Positions 13,058 through 23,640 of a stretch of DNA of 64,000 nt are shown here, in pieces. The notes under the pieces were generated by a model, which was not told the DNA's origin, made no database searches, and saw only the letters and a list, made by a program, of their open reading frames with translations. This DNA comes from Straminergon stramineum (taxonomy: Eukaryota > Streptophyta > Bryopsida > Hypnales > Calliergonaceae), in contig OY987267.1 of the NCBI GenBank assembly GCA_963920665.1, positions 24,986,001-25,050,000 on the forward strand, read 5' to 3'. How positions within the stretch are numbered: position 1 is the stretch's first letter; each line of letters starts with the position of its first letter. The position numbers and the translations under genes were made by a program.

Positions 13058-13626
13058 CCCCTATCGGACCAAGGCATTTTGGGGGCAGAAATTATAAAAA
13101 ACTGCCACTTTTTAGGGCATCTAGAAAAAAATGAAAAAAAAGATTTTCTTTTCAAAATTCAACTGTACAAATTTGTACTAAACTTCTTTGGGAACATGTT
13201 GAAAAAAATTTAGAAACTTTGACTGCACAAATTGAAGGATCATAATGTTTGAAATTAGGTGAGAAAGTTTTTTTCCAACCTTGCCCAACAAGGCTTGCAA
13301 ACTTTAACTCCTCCTAGAATGAGATTCTTACACTAAACATGATTATTTTTTTGACATTTGCATCTTGCATCATGTAAGCTACACATCCAACAAATTTCAA
13401 AATCATAGGAAGGGTTTTGTACATGCTGCCCAAACTGCCCGCAAAGTTTAGGGCAACATAATTTTTGATCCAGACACTCGATTGGAAACAAAATTAGATT
13501 TTCAAGAGGGGGGTACATAGTTACACATTATATCCAAATTTCATGAACAACCGACCAAAAATGACTTCATAAATACCTACCTGAGATTTCTTGTGTACAT
13601 TGAACGGACACTTGATCCTTTAGGGG
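13058..13626 (+). mobile_element. TTAA-class element, family B2 (complete)
   Basis: It begins CCCCTATCGGACCAAGG and ends GATCCTTTAGGGG, with perfect TTAA on both sides (13054-13057 and 13627-13630). Length is 569 bp. The interior is collinear with 18996-19563 and, reversed, with 8395-8974. Two terminal mismatches and poor open frames show it is not young. Confidence 0.85.
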
Positions 13627-13630
13627 TTAA

Positions 13631-14519
13631 ACTTTAATCAATTGTTTGACATCAATGTGCCAACCCTACCCTATATCTACAATACTTGTTGTCGACTAAA
13701 ACAAACAAACAAACGTGCTACAAGATGCTCCATCCATGTAGCAGTCACTCACTTTTCCATTACTAAGGTCTTACTCAAACTTCCTCACATGTAGCTTTGG
13801 TCCATAAGATTCCATTTCTCAGTTTCTAGGCTTCCAATAGCTCAAACCCATGAATGCATGAATGTCTGGATCAAACATGTTTCCCATGAAACCCACAACT
13901 ATGCCGGTATTCACCGCCTTTGGTTGACCGAGCAAACACTGACTAATATACACACATTTCTGTATCAGTACTTGCAATCTCGGAGCTTTTACAAAGGTTT
14001 TGTTCGCCCAACTAGAAAGAAGAGGAAGATACCAACAACCAAGAATCATTTGAGTTTGTCACCTTGAGCTCCCTTCATGAATTCATGTGCAGTCTCTTAC
14101 AACCCCACACCACCCTGCCAATCTTTGTTGGCATTATTTGTGCTCGAGAATCTCATTTTGCACCACAGCTTCTGTCCACCACTGGCAGGTGCAGCCCAGG
14201 TGGGGGGGCTGTGGGCACACTTGAATGTAAGGATTTTTAAGCAGAAATCATTGCACACCAATAAACCGACAGCATCACAGAAGGAATAATGAAGGTAATC
14301 GAGCTCATTGTGGCAAAATTATATTAGTGGTGCATATTTCAGAGCTTGAATGTACACCACTAAATAATACTCCACTACAATAGTGGAGTATCAATTTTGT
14401 ACACAATGAACTTGCTCCCATTTGACCCACAATGGGCTTGCTTACTTCAGTATTGCAGGTGGATCCCATATCGGCAACCATCACCTTCTTGAAAACAAAA
14501 TATCAAGAATACATGAGGA
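13631..14519. other. GC-richer spacer with dispersed fragment G
   Basis: A less repetitive block. At 13769-13803 it carries, in reverse, the ACATGTGAGGAAGTTTGAGT segment shared with 22132-22154, 39325-39395 and 40383-40440 (fragment G). Open frames at 13819-14289 are short and overlap on both strands. I cannot assign a gene, but the composition suggests decayed gene-derived sequence. Confidence 0.4.
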
Positions 14520-14523
14520 TTAA

Positions 14524-15447
14524 CCCCTAAAGGACCATTGTTCCTACAGGAGACAAAGGAGATTTCGGGCAGGTACCTATGGTCTCAATTTTTGTCTGGA
14601 TTTTTTGAAACTTTTTAAGAAGATAGAAAAATTGATTAGCTTTGTGGGAATATAATTTTTTTTCATTTGGTATACAGGAATAAAAGTTATGCCCAAATAG
14701 GCTCAAAATAGGGGAGAGGAAGCAGCAAAAAAAAGTTTCAAAAATTTGAATTTTAAGATTTTTTAAGATTTTTTCCTTATAGATTATATATTTTCTATAG
14801 GGAAAGCTTTGATTCATTCTATTTGGATTTGTTATGAGAAAGTTATAGACAATCTTGTATTTGGGCAATTAGTCGAGCATCTTCCTTAAAAAATAACCTA
14901 TAGGATTCAATCCTGAATGCAATTTTTGTAATTTTTTGAAAAAGAAAAGGTCCATATAGTTTCATTTGTTGTCTAGAACAATCTCACCATTGGAATTAGT
15001 GAATTTTAATTCCATCTTAGATATATTTATAATTAAAATTTTCCTTCTATCTTGTACCTACTTCTACTTAATAATTTTTTAAAGAATTAAATTTATTTTT
15101 TTTGTATTTTCTTTTTTTTCATAGACTCTCAACTCAATTCTCCACCATAAAGATTTAAAGCTCAAAACTCTTTAGTGCAGAAAATTAAAGTTACGAAATT
15201 TCAAAGTCAAATAATCTAATCCCGCAATGTTTGGAAAAACTTGTATTTTTCACTTTAAATGCAGATATCTTGCAATCTATGCAATGAAAATTTCTGAAAT
15301 TTTTTCCACACATTTTCAAAATAATTAGGTGTAAGATCCTATGATTAGATGTGCTAAAAATACAATTTTCAAATTATTTTACTCTTTGCTCTAAAAATAG
15401 CAGTTTTGAGTGTGTTTTTTAGAAAAAAGGCCTTGGTCCTTTAGGAG
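14524..15447 (-). mobile_element. TTAA-class element, family B1 (reverse, complete)
   Basis: It begins CCCCTAAAGGACC after TTAA (14520-14523) and ends GGTCCTTTAGGAG before TTAA (15448-15451), giving a perfect duplication. Length is 924 bp. The interior is the reverse complement of 44840-45762. The right TTAA is shared with the next element, which starts at 15452. Confidence 0.85.
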
Positions 15448-15451
15448 TTAA

Positions 15452-16040
15452 CCCCTAAAGGACCAAGGTCTATTTGGAGCTTCTTGAAATTTGTTTAAAA
15501 TTGAACAAAAAGTTAACATTTTCATAAGTTAAACCAATTTCTTTTGAATTGTAATTGTATGAATTCAAACTAAACATGTTAGAGATCATACATGAAAAGA
15601 AAACATAACAATATCACTTATGGATTGAAAGATTACAATGTTTGATCATGAGGGTGTTAAAAGTATGAAAATTTTTCAATTCTCTCTTTGCATGTCAACT
15701 CTAAGAAGTTGGTCACTAAAAAAATATGAGGTTATAGTGCTTAGCATGCACAACCCCAATCAATTTATAGTTTTTTCCTCCAAAATCTAGTGTATTTGAG
15801 GCTCATTTCCAAGAGCCCTCAACATTATGGGAAGTCAAGATTGCAATGGGCATCCTTGCACAAAATCTTGAATAAAAAAATCATAATCTTTCATTTTTCA
15901 AATTGGCTTTTTAATCCTAAACTAGACTTCAAAAAGAGTTCTCCAAAAATACATACTACTACTAATAGTAATTTGGTTGGATTCTATTTAACTTCAAAGT
16001 TTTTGAAACACCAAAATCTAATGCCTTAGGCATTTAGGGG
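15452..16040 (+). mobile_element. TTAA-class element, family C copy 1
   Basis: It starts CCCCTAAAGGACCAAGG and ends GGCATTTAGGGG, with TTAA at 15448-15451 and 16041-16044. Length is 589 bp. It is collinear with 59184-60488 and, reversed, with 21141-21791 and 54875-55165. On the reverse strand it retains the start of an open frame that is longer in two other copies (VQGCPLQ motif), but a stop follows at once. Confidence 0.85.
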
Positions 16041-16178
16041 TTAAGGTAATTGCATCAAAGATTGTCAAAACAAGCATTTGACTAGCTTGCTCTAACTACT
16101 TGCCTTCTAAAACCATTTTGTTGTGTTTCAATTTCTTGAACGATTTTGTACAACCAAAAGAAATGAGGGTTGCTATTA

Positions 16179-16377
16179 TGTGAGCATAGGAGCATGAGCC
16201 TATGAGCCTATAATACTACACACCTATGTTATAGGTGTATATTCCATAGAAACCGTTTATGATTATAGGGTATATATGTTACAAATACCCATATTACAAG
16301 TGTTTATAATACATACACCTTCTATAGTGTGTGGTATCTATATTATAGGTATCTATAATGTAGGCTCAATGCTCACA
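16179..16377. repeat. 199-bp imperfect inverted repeat
   Basis: The outer ends TGTGAGCAT and ATGCTCACA pair. Going inward, GAGCCTATAATACTACACACC pairs imperfectly with GGTATCTATAATGTAGGCTC-type sequence, and ACCTATGTTATAGGTGTAT is itself palindromic. It resembles a small MITE or foldback sequence. No target duplication is obvious. Confidence 0.55.
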
Positions 16378-16662
16378 AGCTTGCATTCTTGGGCTCACAT
16401 ACTAGCACCATTGAAAAGAAATTACCAAAATTTGAATGCACTTAGAATACTAGATGGTAGTTGAATTGTAAAATCCCATGCCTCTTTGAATTGATTTTAT
16501 ATTCCTAAAGGTTGTCAAATCACACTAATAGAAATGCCGATGAAAAAATTGCATCCCATGAATGAAGAAAATGAATCAATATTTAATTCTCCAATCTAGA
16601 AGAGAAGACACCAAAACCTATACCTATAAAAAATAAAATAAAATCCTAGTGTCCCTCCTTTA

Positions 16663-17174
16663 GGGGTTGAAAGATCATACTACTATCATATCAACAAATC
16701 TTGCAATGAAAGTTCTTCATTTGTAATTCCTCTATATATTTTTGCAAACCCTCACGCACTGCATAGATAATGTTTTATCATTTTAACCCTATAATACTAT
16801 GTTATTTTTAGACTACTTCAAAATAATATCTCATAAAGTAACACTAACAATAAAAGTTTTATTAAAGTTTCATAATGTCTTTTGATTAATCAATTCAAGT
16901 GAATCTTCATAAAATTTTAGCATAAAAGTCTTCTCAAATCACAATGCTTGAACTTCTAAAATCAAGATTTTTCAAACCTTTTTAGAAAGTGAAATTTTTG
17001 TCTTTCAAAAATGTCTTTTTTTAATGTCTTTCAGAAATTCTCATACTAGTCTAGTACAAGATCTTGTTGTTGGATATGCAAAAGAAAATAAATGTTTAAA
17101 AGTTTCGATCCTTGCATTGAAAATAGTAGTTTTGAGTATTTTTTGACCCAAAAATGACCATAGATCTTTAGGAG
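16663..17174. mobile_element. Remnants of TTAA-class ends
   Basis: GTCCCTCCTTTAGGGG ends at 16666 followed by TTGA. A second right-hand end, GATCTTTAGGAG, stops at 17174 followed by TTAA (17175-17178) and is preceded by B1-like sequence in reverse orientation (a TAGTACAAGATCTTGTTG block near 17052). The matching left ends were not found, so these are fragments of at least two elements. Confidence 0.45.
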
Positions 17175-17334
17175 TTAAGAAAACTAAGTATTTATGACCA
17201 CCCTCTCCAAAATAAACATAAAACAAATCTTATACCTTTTGTGATATTCATTGGAATGACATGAATACAACCTTCACATATAAAGCATGGTGATTATGGG
17301 TAGTTTGAAAATTTCAAAAATATTGATGCACTAG

Positions 17335-17904
17335 CCCCTAAACGTCTAGATTCATCTCTAGAATTGACGATTCGAGAAAAATCATTATAATGTGCTATTT
17401 GGAAGCATATTTTGGAATTGAGATACAAATAAAAGTTTTCAATTTTGATTCATAGACTTCATCTCTATGGTTACATTTACCAATGTTATCATCAATCTTT
17501 TTTTTAAAATTTTGAAAGAGAAATTCCAAAATTCCTTCTAAATTTGATTACAAGCAAAATATTGTCATTTTTCGAGTAAAATTTGTTGGAATGGATTTGA
17601 AATGAGGTTCTCCTCACATGGTGATTTTTTGAAATTTATGTGTTCTTCAAATCTATGACCTCATTTTAGCAATTCCAGTTTTGAACTACAATTAATGCAA
17701 TTTGACCACTAGACATACTTGCATATTTGTAATTTTAGATAAATAATGTACTCTAGTAACCCCAAATCCAACCCTTAGATAGGACAACAACTTGATAATT
17801 TATCTCCACAAATCATAATAACTTTCATCCAAGTAGTTAGGAGGATGAAACTTCAATTTCAATTTGTTCAACGTCCAGAAAATGGCAGTCGGAGCGCTCA
17901 GGGG
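17335..17904 (+). mobile_element. TTAA-class element, family A copy 2, CTAG duplication
   Basis: It begins CCCCTAAACGTCTAGATTC and ends GGAGCGCTCAGGGG. The flanks are CTAG on both sides (17331-17334 and 17905-17908), a perfect 4-bp duplication that is not TTAA. Length is 570 bp. It lies 45 bp from an inverted copy of the same family (17950-18523), so the pair forms a large inverted repeat. Confidence 0.85.
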
Positions 17905-17949
17905 CTAGGGCCCAATTTTTTTGCAATAGCTCAACATAGAAAATATTAA

Positions 17950-18523
17950 CCCCTAAGCGCTCCGAAGTCCATTTTTTGGACGATGAACACATTGAAACTA
18001 GAGTACTTTCATCCTCCTAACTACTTGGATGAAAGTTAATTTAATTTGTGGAGATACATTACAAAGTTGTTGTCCTATCTAAGGGTTGGATTTGATGTTA
18101 CTAGAGTACATTACTTTTTCTAAAATTACAAATATGCAAGTATGTCTAGTGGTCAAATTGCATTAACTATAGTTCAAAACTGGAATTGCTAAAATGAGGT
18201 CCTAGATTTAAAGAACACAAAAATTTCAAAAAATCACCATGTAAAGAGAACCTCATTTCAAATCCATTCCAACAAATTTTACTGAGAAAATGATAATATT
18301 TTACTTGTAATTGAACTTTGAAGGAATTTTGGAATTTCTCTTTCAAAATTTGTAAAATAAGATTGGTGATAGCATTGGTGAATCTAACCGTACAGATGGA
18401 ATCTACAAATCAAAATCTACAAATTTTCTCTGTATATCAATTCCAAAATATGCTTCCAAATAGCACTTTACAATGATTTTTCTAAAATTGTTAGTTTTGG
18501 AGATGAATCTAGACGTTTAGGGG
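17950..18523 (-). mobile_element. TTAA-class element, family A copy 3
   Basis: It begins CCCCTAAGCGCTCCGAAG and ends CTAGACGTTTAGGGG, with perfect TTAA at 17946-17949 and 18524-18527. Length is 574 bp. It is the reverse complement of copy 2 just to the left, with scattered substitutions. No reading frame is conserved. Confidence 0.88.
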
Positions 18524-18995
18524 TTAAGTTACTAGCTCCTCAATGCTTTTGGGAAAAAGAAAAAAGAAAGGAAGAGAAGGAAAAATTAAAGCACCAACAT
18601 TAGTAGAACTCTCCAACCTCTGTAACCTAGTCTTAAGAAAATAATTATATTGTTTTTCTTTGGCCAAGGCTAGGCCACATCTAATTATGTAGACCCAATG
18701 AGGATGTATGAACTCCAAATTTTTCACTTTGCAAATGGATGTAAGAAAATGCTTCATATGTTGTAGTTGGATAATATTGAGTTTTATGACCTTATGTAGC
18801 TAATTTGGGGTCTGTGATTCTAATTATGACTTTAAATTTTTTAAATTTTTTTGCAAGTCATTAATAATAAGTTCCAAACATATTCGTAAGGTGAAAATTT
18901 TGGAGTTATGCACCCAAGTCCACATTTCTAGCAATGATCTACAATGGAATGAATATTGATTTTATACTTTGGTAGGGAAAATTGACATTTGTTAT

Positions 18996-19563
18996 CCCCT
19001 CCAAAGGATTGAGGTACATTTTGAGCACAAATTATTAGATTTTACCACTTTTTTAGGGCAGTGAGAAAAGAATGAAAAAAAAAGTTAAAAAAAATTCAAC
19101 CATACAAATTTGTACTACACTACTATGGGAATGTGAGGGATTTCTTTAGAAACTTTGACCTCACACATTGAAAGATTATAACATTTGAAGTTAGAAAAAA
19201 AAGTTTTTTTCTCTCCTTACTTGATAGGGCCAATAGACTTTCATTCCTCCTATAGTGAGATTTTTGCAATACATATGATAGATTTTCTTACATTTGTATC
19301 CTATATCATGTTAGTTACATACTTGCCAAATTTCAAAAGTAGAAGAGGAATTTTGTACATGTTGTCCAAAGGTCTCTAGTTGGCTTGAAAAGTTCAAGGC
19401 AATACAACTTTTGATCGGAGCATTAGATAGGAAAAAAAATTATATTTCCACCATGGTTTACACTTTGTGTCAATTTTTTTGTGAATATCCAACCAAAATT
19501 GCTTTGTGCGCAACTACCTAAGATTTTTTGCATATCTTGAATGGTTGCTTGGTCCTTTAGCGG
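18996..19563 (+). mobile_element. TTAA-class element, family B2
   Basis: It begins CCCCTCCAAAGGATTG and ends GGTCCTTTAGCGG, flanked by TTAT (18992-18995) and TTAA (19564-19567). Length is 568 bp, and it is collinear with 13058-13626. A 64-codon frame (19185-19379) is not open in the sister copies. Confidence 0.78.
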
Positions 19564-19777
19564 TTAAAATTAAGAATATCACATGGAGAGCACCGATTTG
19601 GGTCCCATTGAATTGGGACACACTTTACAATTAATAAATTCAGGAAACATGTTTCAATTGTTAACATACAAGTTGCCACTAACTTATAATGCTAATGTTG
19701 TTAACAAAAAATTACCATGAACTATAAAATATAAACTCAAGTTGAAGATTAAATCCATACTTTAATTTGGTTTGTTT

Positions 19778-20200
19778 GTTTGTATTGTATTGTATTTTTT
19801 TGTTTGTTATGTTGATATATCCTAGACTGTGCGTCGCCCAATCATGTTCTAGGTACCATCCAAAAGCCCTCGGTGAGGAGGGGTGCACAGACTTTGTTTT
19901 TTGGCGTTCCAACTCACCAAAGAAAAGATAAGGAATTTCAAAACTTTTATGAATTAAAAAACTAAAAAATTACTATTATTTTTATTTTGGTTCCCTAAAA
20001 GAAATACTTGTTACTCTCAACACAATTTGCATAATGTTTTTGTTTCAATAACATAGAAACATCAATTTCAACACAAAATTTGCATTGAAATTGATGTTTT
20101 TCTATTTCAGAAAATAGAAACATCATGTAGATTGTGTTGAGAGCAACAAAGTTTTCTTCTAGTGGTTGTGGCAACGACACATGACACACTAGTAGACATG
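19778..20200. repeat. Dispersed repeat E, copy 1 (with hairpin insertion)
   Basis: It matches 28574-28806 in order: a TTGTTTGTTATGTTGA segment, a GAGGAGGGGTGCACAGAC segment, TTTGTTTTTTGGCGTTCC, then AATTTTTATGAATTAAAAAA-type sequence and finally GTGGCAACGACAC...CACACTAG. Relative to that copy, about 150 bp containing a hairpin (20008-20149) is inserted. Related segments also lie at 52797-52960 and 52985-53115. I do not recognise the family. Confidence 0.6.
20008..20149. repeat. 142-nt hairpin, precursor-microRNA-like
   Basis: The outer stem TTGTTACTCTCAACACAAT pairs with ATTGTGTTGAGAGCAACAA. The inner stem ATAGAAACATCAATTTCAA pairs with TTGAAATTGATGTTTTTCTAT around a 13-nt loop. The shape resembles a plant precursor microRNA or a tiny foldback MITE. 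Repeat E at 28574 lacks it, so it arrived by insertion. Confidence 0.6.
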
Positions 20201-21136
20201 AAATTAGGTGTTGCTGATATTGATGAGGTTAGGACGAACTTCCACGTGGAGTCGGGTTGGTGAAACCCACCAATCAATGATGGAATGGGGACTCTAGAAA
20301 AACCAGACTCGCATTGATCGGTGGGCTTCACCGGCCCGATTCTACATGAAAGCCGGCAAAGGTCCTGGTATTTCTTTTGCTTGCTTTTCTTTTTGGAATA
20401 CACATGGACAATTTCCATTGAAAGAGGGTATTTCTTTTGCTTTCAAGGACCGACAAAACCTTAGAAAATGCTTTCAGTTGCACTACCTAACCAGGCACGA
20501 GCATGCTTTTTGAGAGAGTGATGAGAAGTTCTGTCAACATACGTTTCTGTAGTTGCAACAATTTTGTATTCTTGCAGTCTTTGCTTTTATTTTTTTATTT
20601 TTTTTCTCTTCTTTCCAGGTTTGAGAAGTGGAAGTAGACTGAAAAGTGACTGTACAACTTGCCTTGCCATGATGCAATAACAGAAGCGGCACAATATCTT
20701 CCATAACTTGGTTACAAGTTAACCCTGGAACAACACGGAGGTGCTCTTGGTTTCTGCTGTAATTGAATCTCTGCACTTCTGAAAAAAGAAAGGCCTTCAA
20801 TGAGGGCTGACTCATGCCTAAGAAGAGTCTGCATGCCCCCACCTCCCACAATATAAAACAGTAAATGAAGAATTGCTTCTCTGTCAACTACAGAGATATC
20901 CTAAATCATTCATCGGACAATTTCAGTCCTCAGCGTCGTTCCAGGGTTAAGGTATTTGTGCAGCCATCAAGGACAGTGGATGGGAAATGGGCAGGCCAGG
21001 ATGTAAAATTCACAGCCAAAAATCCCAAACTCAAAGAGCACGAGAGCACCGGCTTCCACACATGGCCTCAATAACAGAAGTTTTGGTGAGCCCTTGAGGA
21101 ATTCTGTGTCCCGTTTGTTACCCTCCCAACATAAAC
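20201..21136. other. GC-moderate spacer without assignable gene
   Basis: Several overlapping short frames occur on both strands (20107-20418, 20534-20887 and 20967-21179 on minus; 20865-21074 on plus). None shows a domain, a signal sequence or splice-flanked continuity that I recognise. The sequence is not obviously repetitive within this window. Confidence 0.4.
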
Positions 21137-21140
21137 TTAA

Positions 21141-21791
21141 TTCCACAATGCCTGAGGCACCCAAATTTGGTGTTGACAAAACTTAGAAGTTAAATGAATC
21201 TTAATGAAGTTACTATTTCTAGGTGTTTATATTTTTGGAAAGTTATTTTTGAAGTCTAGGTTTACCATCAAAAAAACAATTTTGAAAATGAATGATTTTG
21301 ATTTTTCTCTTCAAGATTCTGTGCAAGGGTGTCCATTGCAAATCTTGATTTTATATTGTCGAGGGCTCTTGGAAACGAGCCTCAAATACACTAGAACTTG
21401 GGGGAAAAAATACATTAGAAATTCATTTAAACAAATTGTAAAGTAGATTTTAAGAAGTTATATATTGATCATGGTTATAATGTTTTGCCCTAACTAACCT
21501 CATATTTTTTTGTTGACCAACTTTTTTGTTTCGACATGTGAAAAGAGGATTGAAAGATTTCAAATCACTTTCATAATTTTGACACCCTCACGATCAAACA
21601 TTATAATCTTTCAATCCATCAGTGATATTGTTGTGTTTTCTTTTCACATGTGATCTCTAACATGTTTAGTTTGAATTTGTACGTACGGTTACAATTCAAA
21701 TAAATGTGATAAAACTTATCAAAATGTTGGCTTTTTGTTCAATTTAGAGCAAATTCCAAGAAGCTCGAAAAAGGCCTTGGGCATTCATGGG
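21141..21791 (-). mobile_element. TTAA-class element, family C copy 2
   Basis: Flanked by TTAA at 21137-21140 and 21792-21795. The right end reads GGCCTTGGGCATTCATGGG and the left TTCCACAATGCCTGAGGC, both recognisable against copy 1 (15452-16040) reversed. Length is 651 bp. On the plus strand an ATG-started frame of 80 codons (21204-21446) aligns with a 67-codon frame in copy 4 (60182-60385, minus), sharing VQGCPLQILI and a later TR.WGK motif. Confidence 0.8.
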
Positions 21792-21795
21792 TTAA

Positions 21796-23640
21796 ACTAT
21801 GCGCTCTTGAAAAAATGAACTGGTCACTCAACAACTAAGGCTCTCTTTGTTGTCCCTCATTTGAGGTTGATTGATTTTTGTTTTTTTACCTTCGCCCTAG
21901 CTAATTTGGAGTCTCTAAGCTTAAATCTGATTTTAAAAATTTCCAAAACTTATCATCTAGTAATGAATAATATGTTCTAGCATTTTTCCACAAATGAAAA
22001 TTATGAGTTGCCCTTGTCTTTGCAATAACCATTGGAGGGCAGTTTAGAGTTGGAAAAAACTTGCAAGGAAATGATGACATGAATGCACAAACTTCTCTAC
22101 TTTAGATCGACAGGGAAGAAGTTTTGCATTGACAAAAGCTACATGTGAGGAGTTTAACCTCTTAAGGAAAATTCACCATTAAAATATTCTTTGAGATTGT
22201 ATTCTATAACAAATGTTTACGATTTCAGAACTTTGGATTGCCCTCAAGCTTTTGAGGGAAATAGAGCCTCAAAGGTAGGTTGTTGTAAATCTAACCATGA
22301 ACACATTTTCTCAAAATCTAGCGGAGAATGTCATGTCATTGTAGGGTTCAAATCCAAGAGTATTCAATATTTTGGAGCACACCAACAATAAAATATTTGG
22401 GACAATTGTGGCTTGGTATTCCATTACAAATGCAATCAATACTTTTTGACAAAATTGACTTACAATTGATTTTACAACAACCTACCTTAGTTGAAAAGTG
22501 AACTATTGCTATATAGATACAACATCTCCCAATGTAGCTATTTCATTATATTTATATAATGATAAATAACAACTCTATTTCTTTTCCTATAAGGTCAAAA
22601 TAACCCTTGAGTTGGTCCCATCCCTAGATTAAATGCTAGGGTGCCATTTAGAGGTAGAACAAACACGCTTGTTAGGGAATGATAAAAATTTACAATTGTC
22701 TATTATTAATTTTCATTTTTTTATCCCTCCAACTCCAATGTTTAATCCTCGACAAAACATAGCAATAATAATAATAAACAAATAGGCAATTTGACCTTGC
22801 CTCATCAGAGTCCTGATTTCAAGAGCATTTTTTTGCAAGTTGGGAGGTGAACTATTCACAAGGAACTGCTGAGGACCAATCGTTGAGTTTCGCCGTAAAG
22901 GAGAACCACATGTTGGAGAATCTCGTACTTCCACTTGTCACAAATCAGCAGGTGCAGCCAGAAATTTTGGCCCTAGTCCTGGTCTCTGATAATTGGAGGT
23001 ATCTGGACAAAATTATTCACTCCAACTCACAAACTTAATTTAATTTATTCTCTTCCCTTCAACTTGACCCAATTCAATAAAATTTTCAAATCCCAAGGCC
23101 CTTATTATTATATTACAAATTAACTCACTGAAAAATAAAACATGTCTATGGATTCTGAACTCAAAATTTTATTCAATCCTAGGCGGCGTTTGTTTCGTTG
23201 ACTGGACTCATGGTTTGGGATGCCACAGAAAGTGTTCATGAAATATCTTTGGAACTCACTGACTGTGAGAGTCTTGTGATGCGCACTTGCCCTTTGTGCA
23301 ACAAGTTGCGGCAACAACTTTTGCCCCCCAAAACTAAACTAAACATAAAAAGTTGAAGCAACATGAAAACGGGAGGTAGGCAATGATAGTACCTCGGTTT
23401 TGGGTTTGAGCATCCAGACTCTTGAGAGCATGGTAAGCGTGTACGAACAAACTATTCTGTATTCTATCATGATTTACTTGTGAGAATTTGAGTTGAGTTC
23501 GTATGGTTTTTTTTAAAAGCAAATGGATGATTCCCACAGTCGTATTCTTTTTGTCTCAAACTTCAAATACAAGGCCGGATGGAAAATATATGTATATAGT
23601 ATATAGCAAGTTTGACATGAGTACACCACGAGAAAGAAGG
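21796..23640. other. Spacer with TTAA-class end and fragment G
   Basis: Fragment G (TTTTGCATTGACAAAAGC then ACATGTGAGGAG) lies at 22132-22154. Immediately after it, TTAA (22154-22157) is followed by CCTCTTAAGG, a plausible left end of a TTAA-class element whose right end I cannot place. The block 22840-23330 is richer in GC, with short overlapping frames of unknown meaning. Confidence 0.4.

Noticed and set aside
22340..22360. GGTTCAAATCC resembling a tRNA T-loop
   Set aside because: No cloverleaf can be built from the preceding 70 bases.
23178..23200. GGCGGCGTTTGTTTCG resembling the end of a hAT-type MITE
   Set aside because: No matching inverted end or 8-bp duplication was found nearby.
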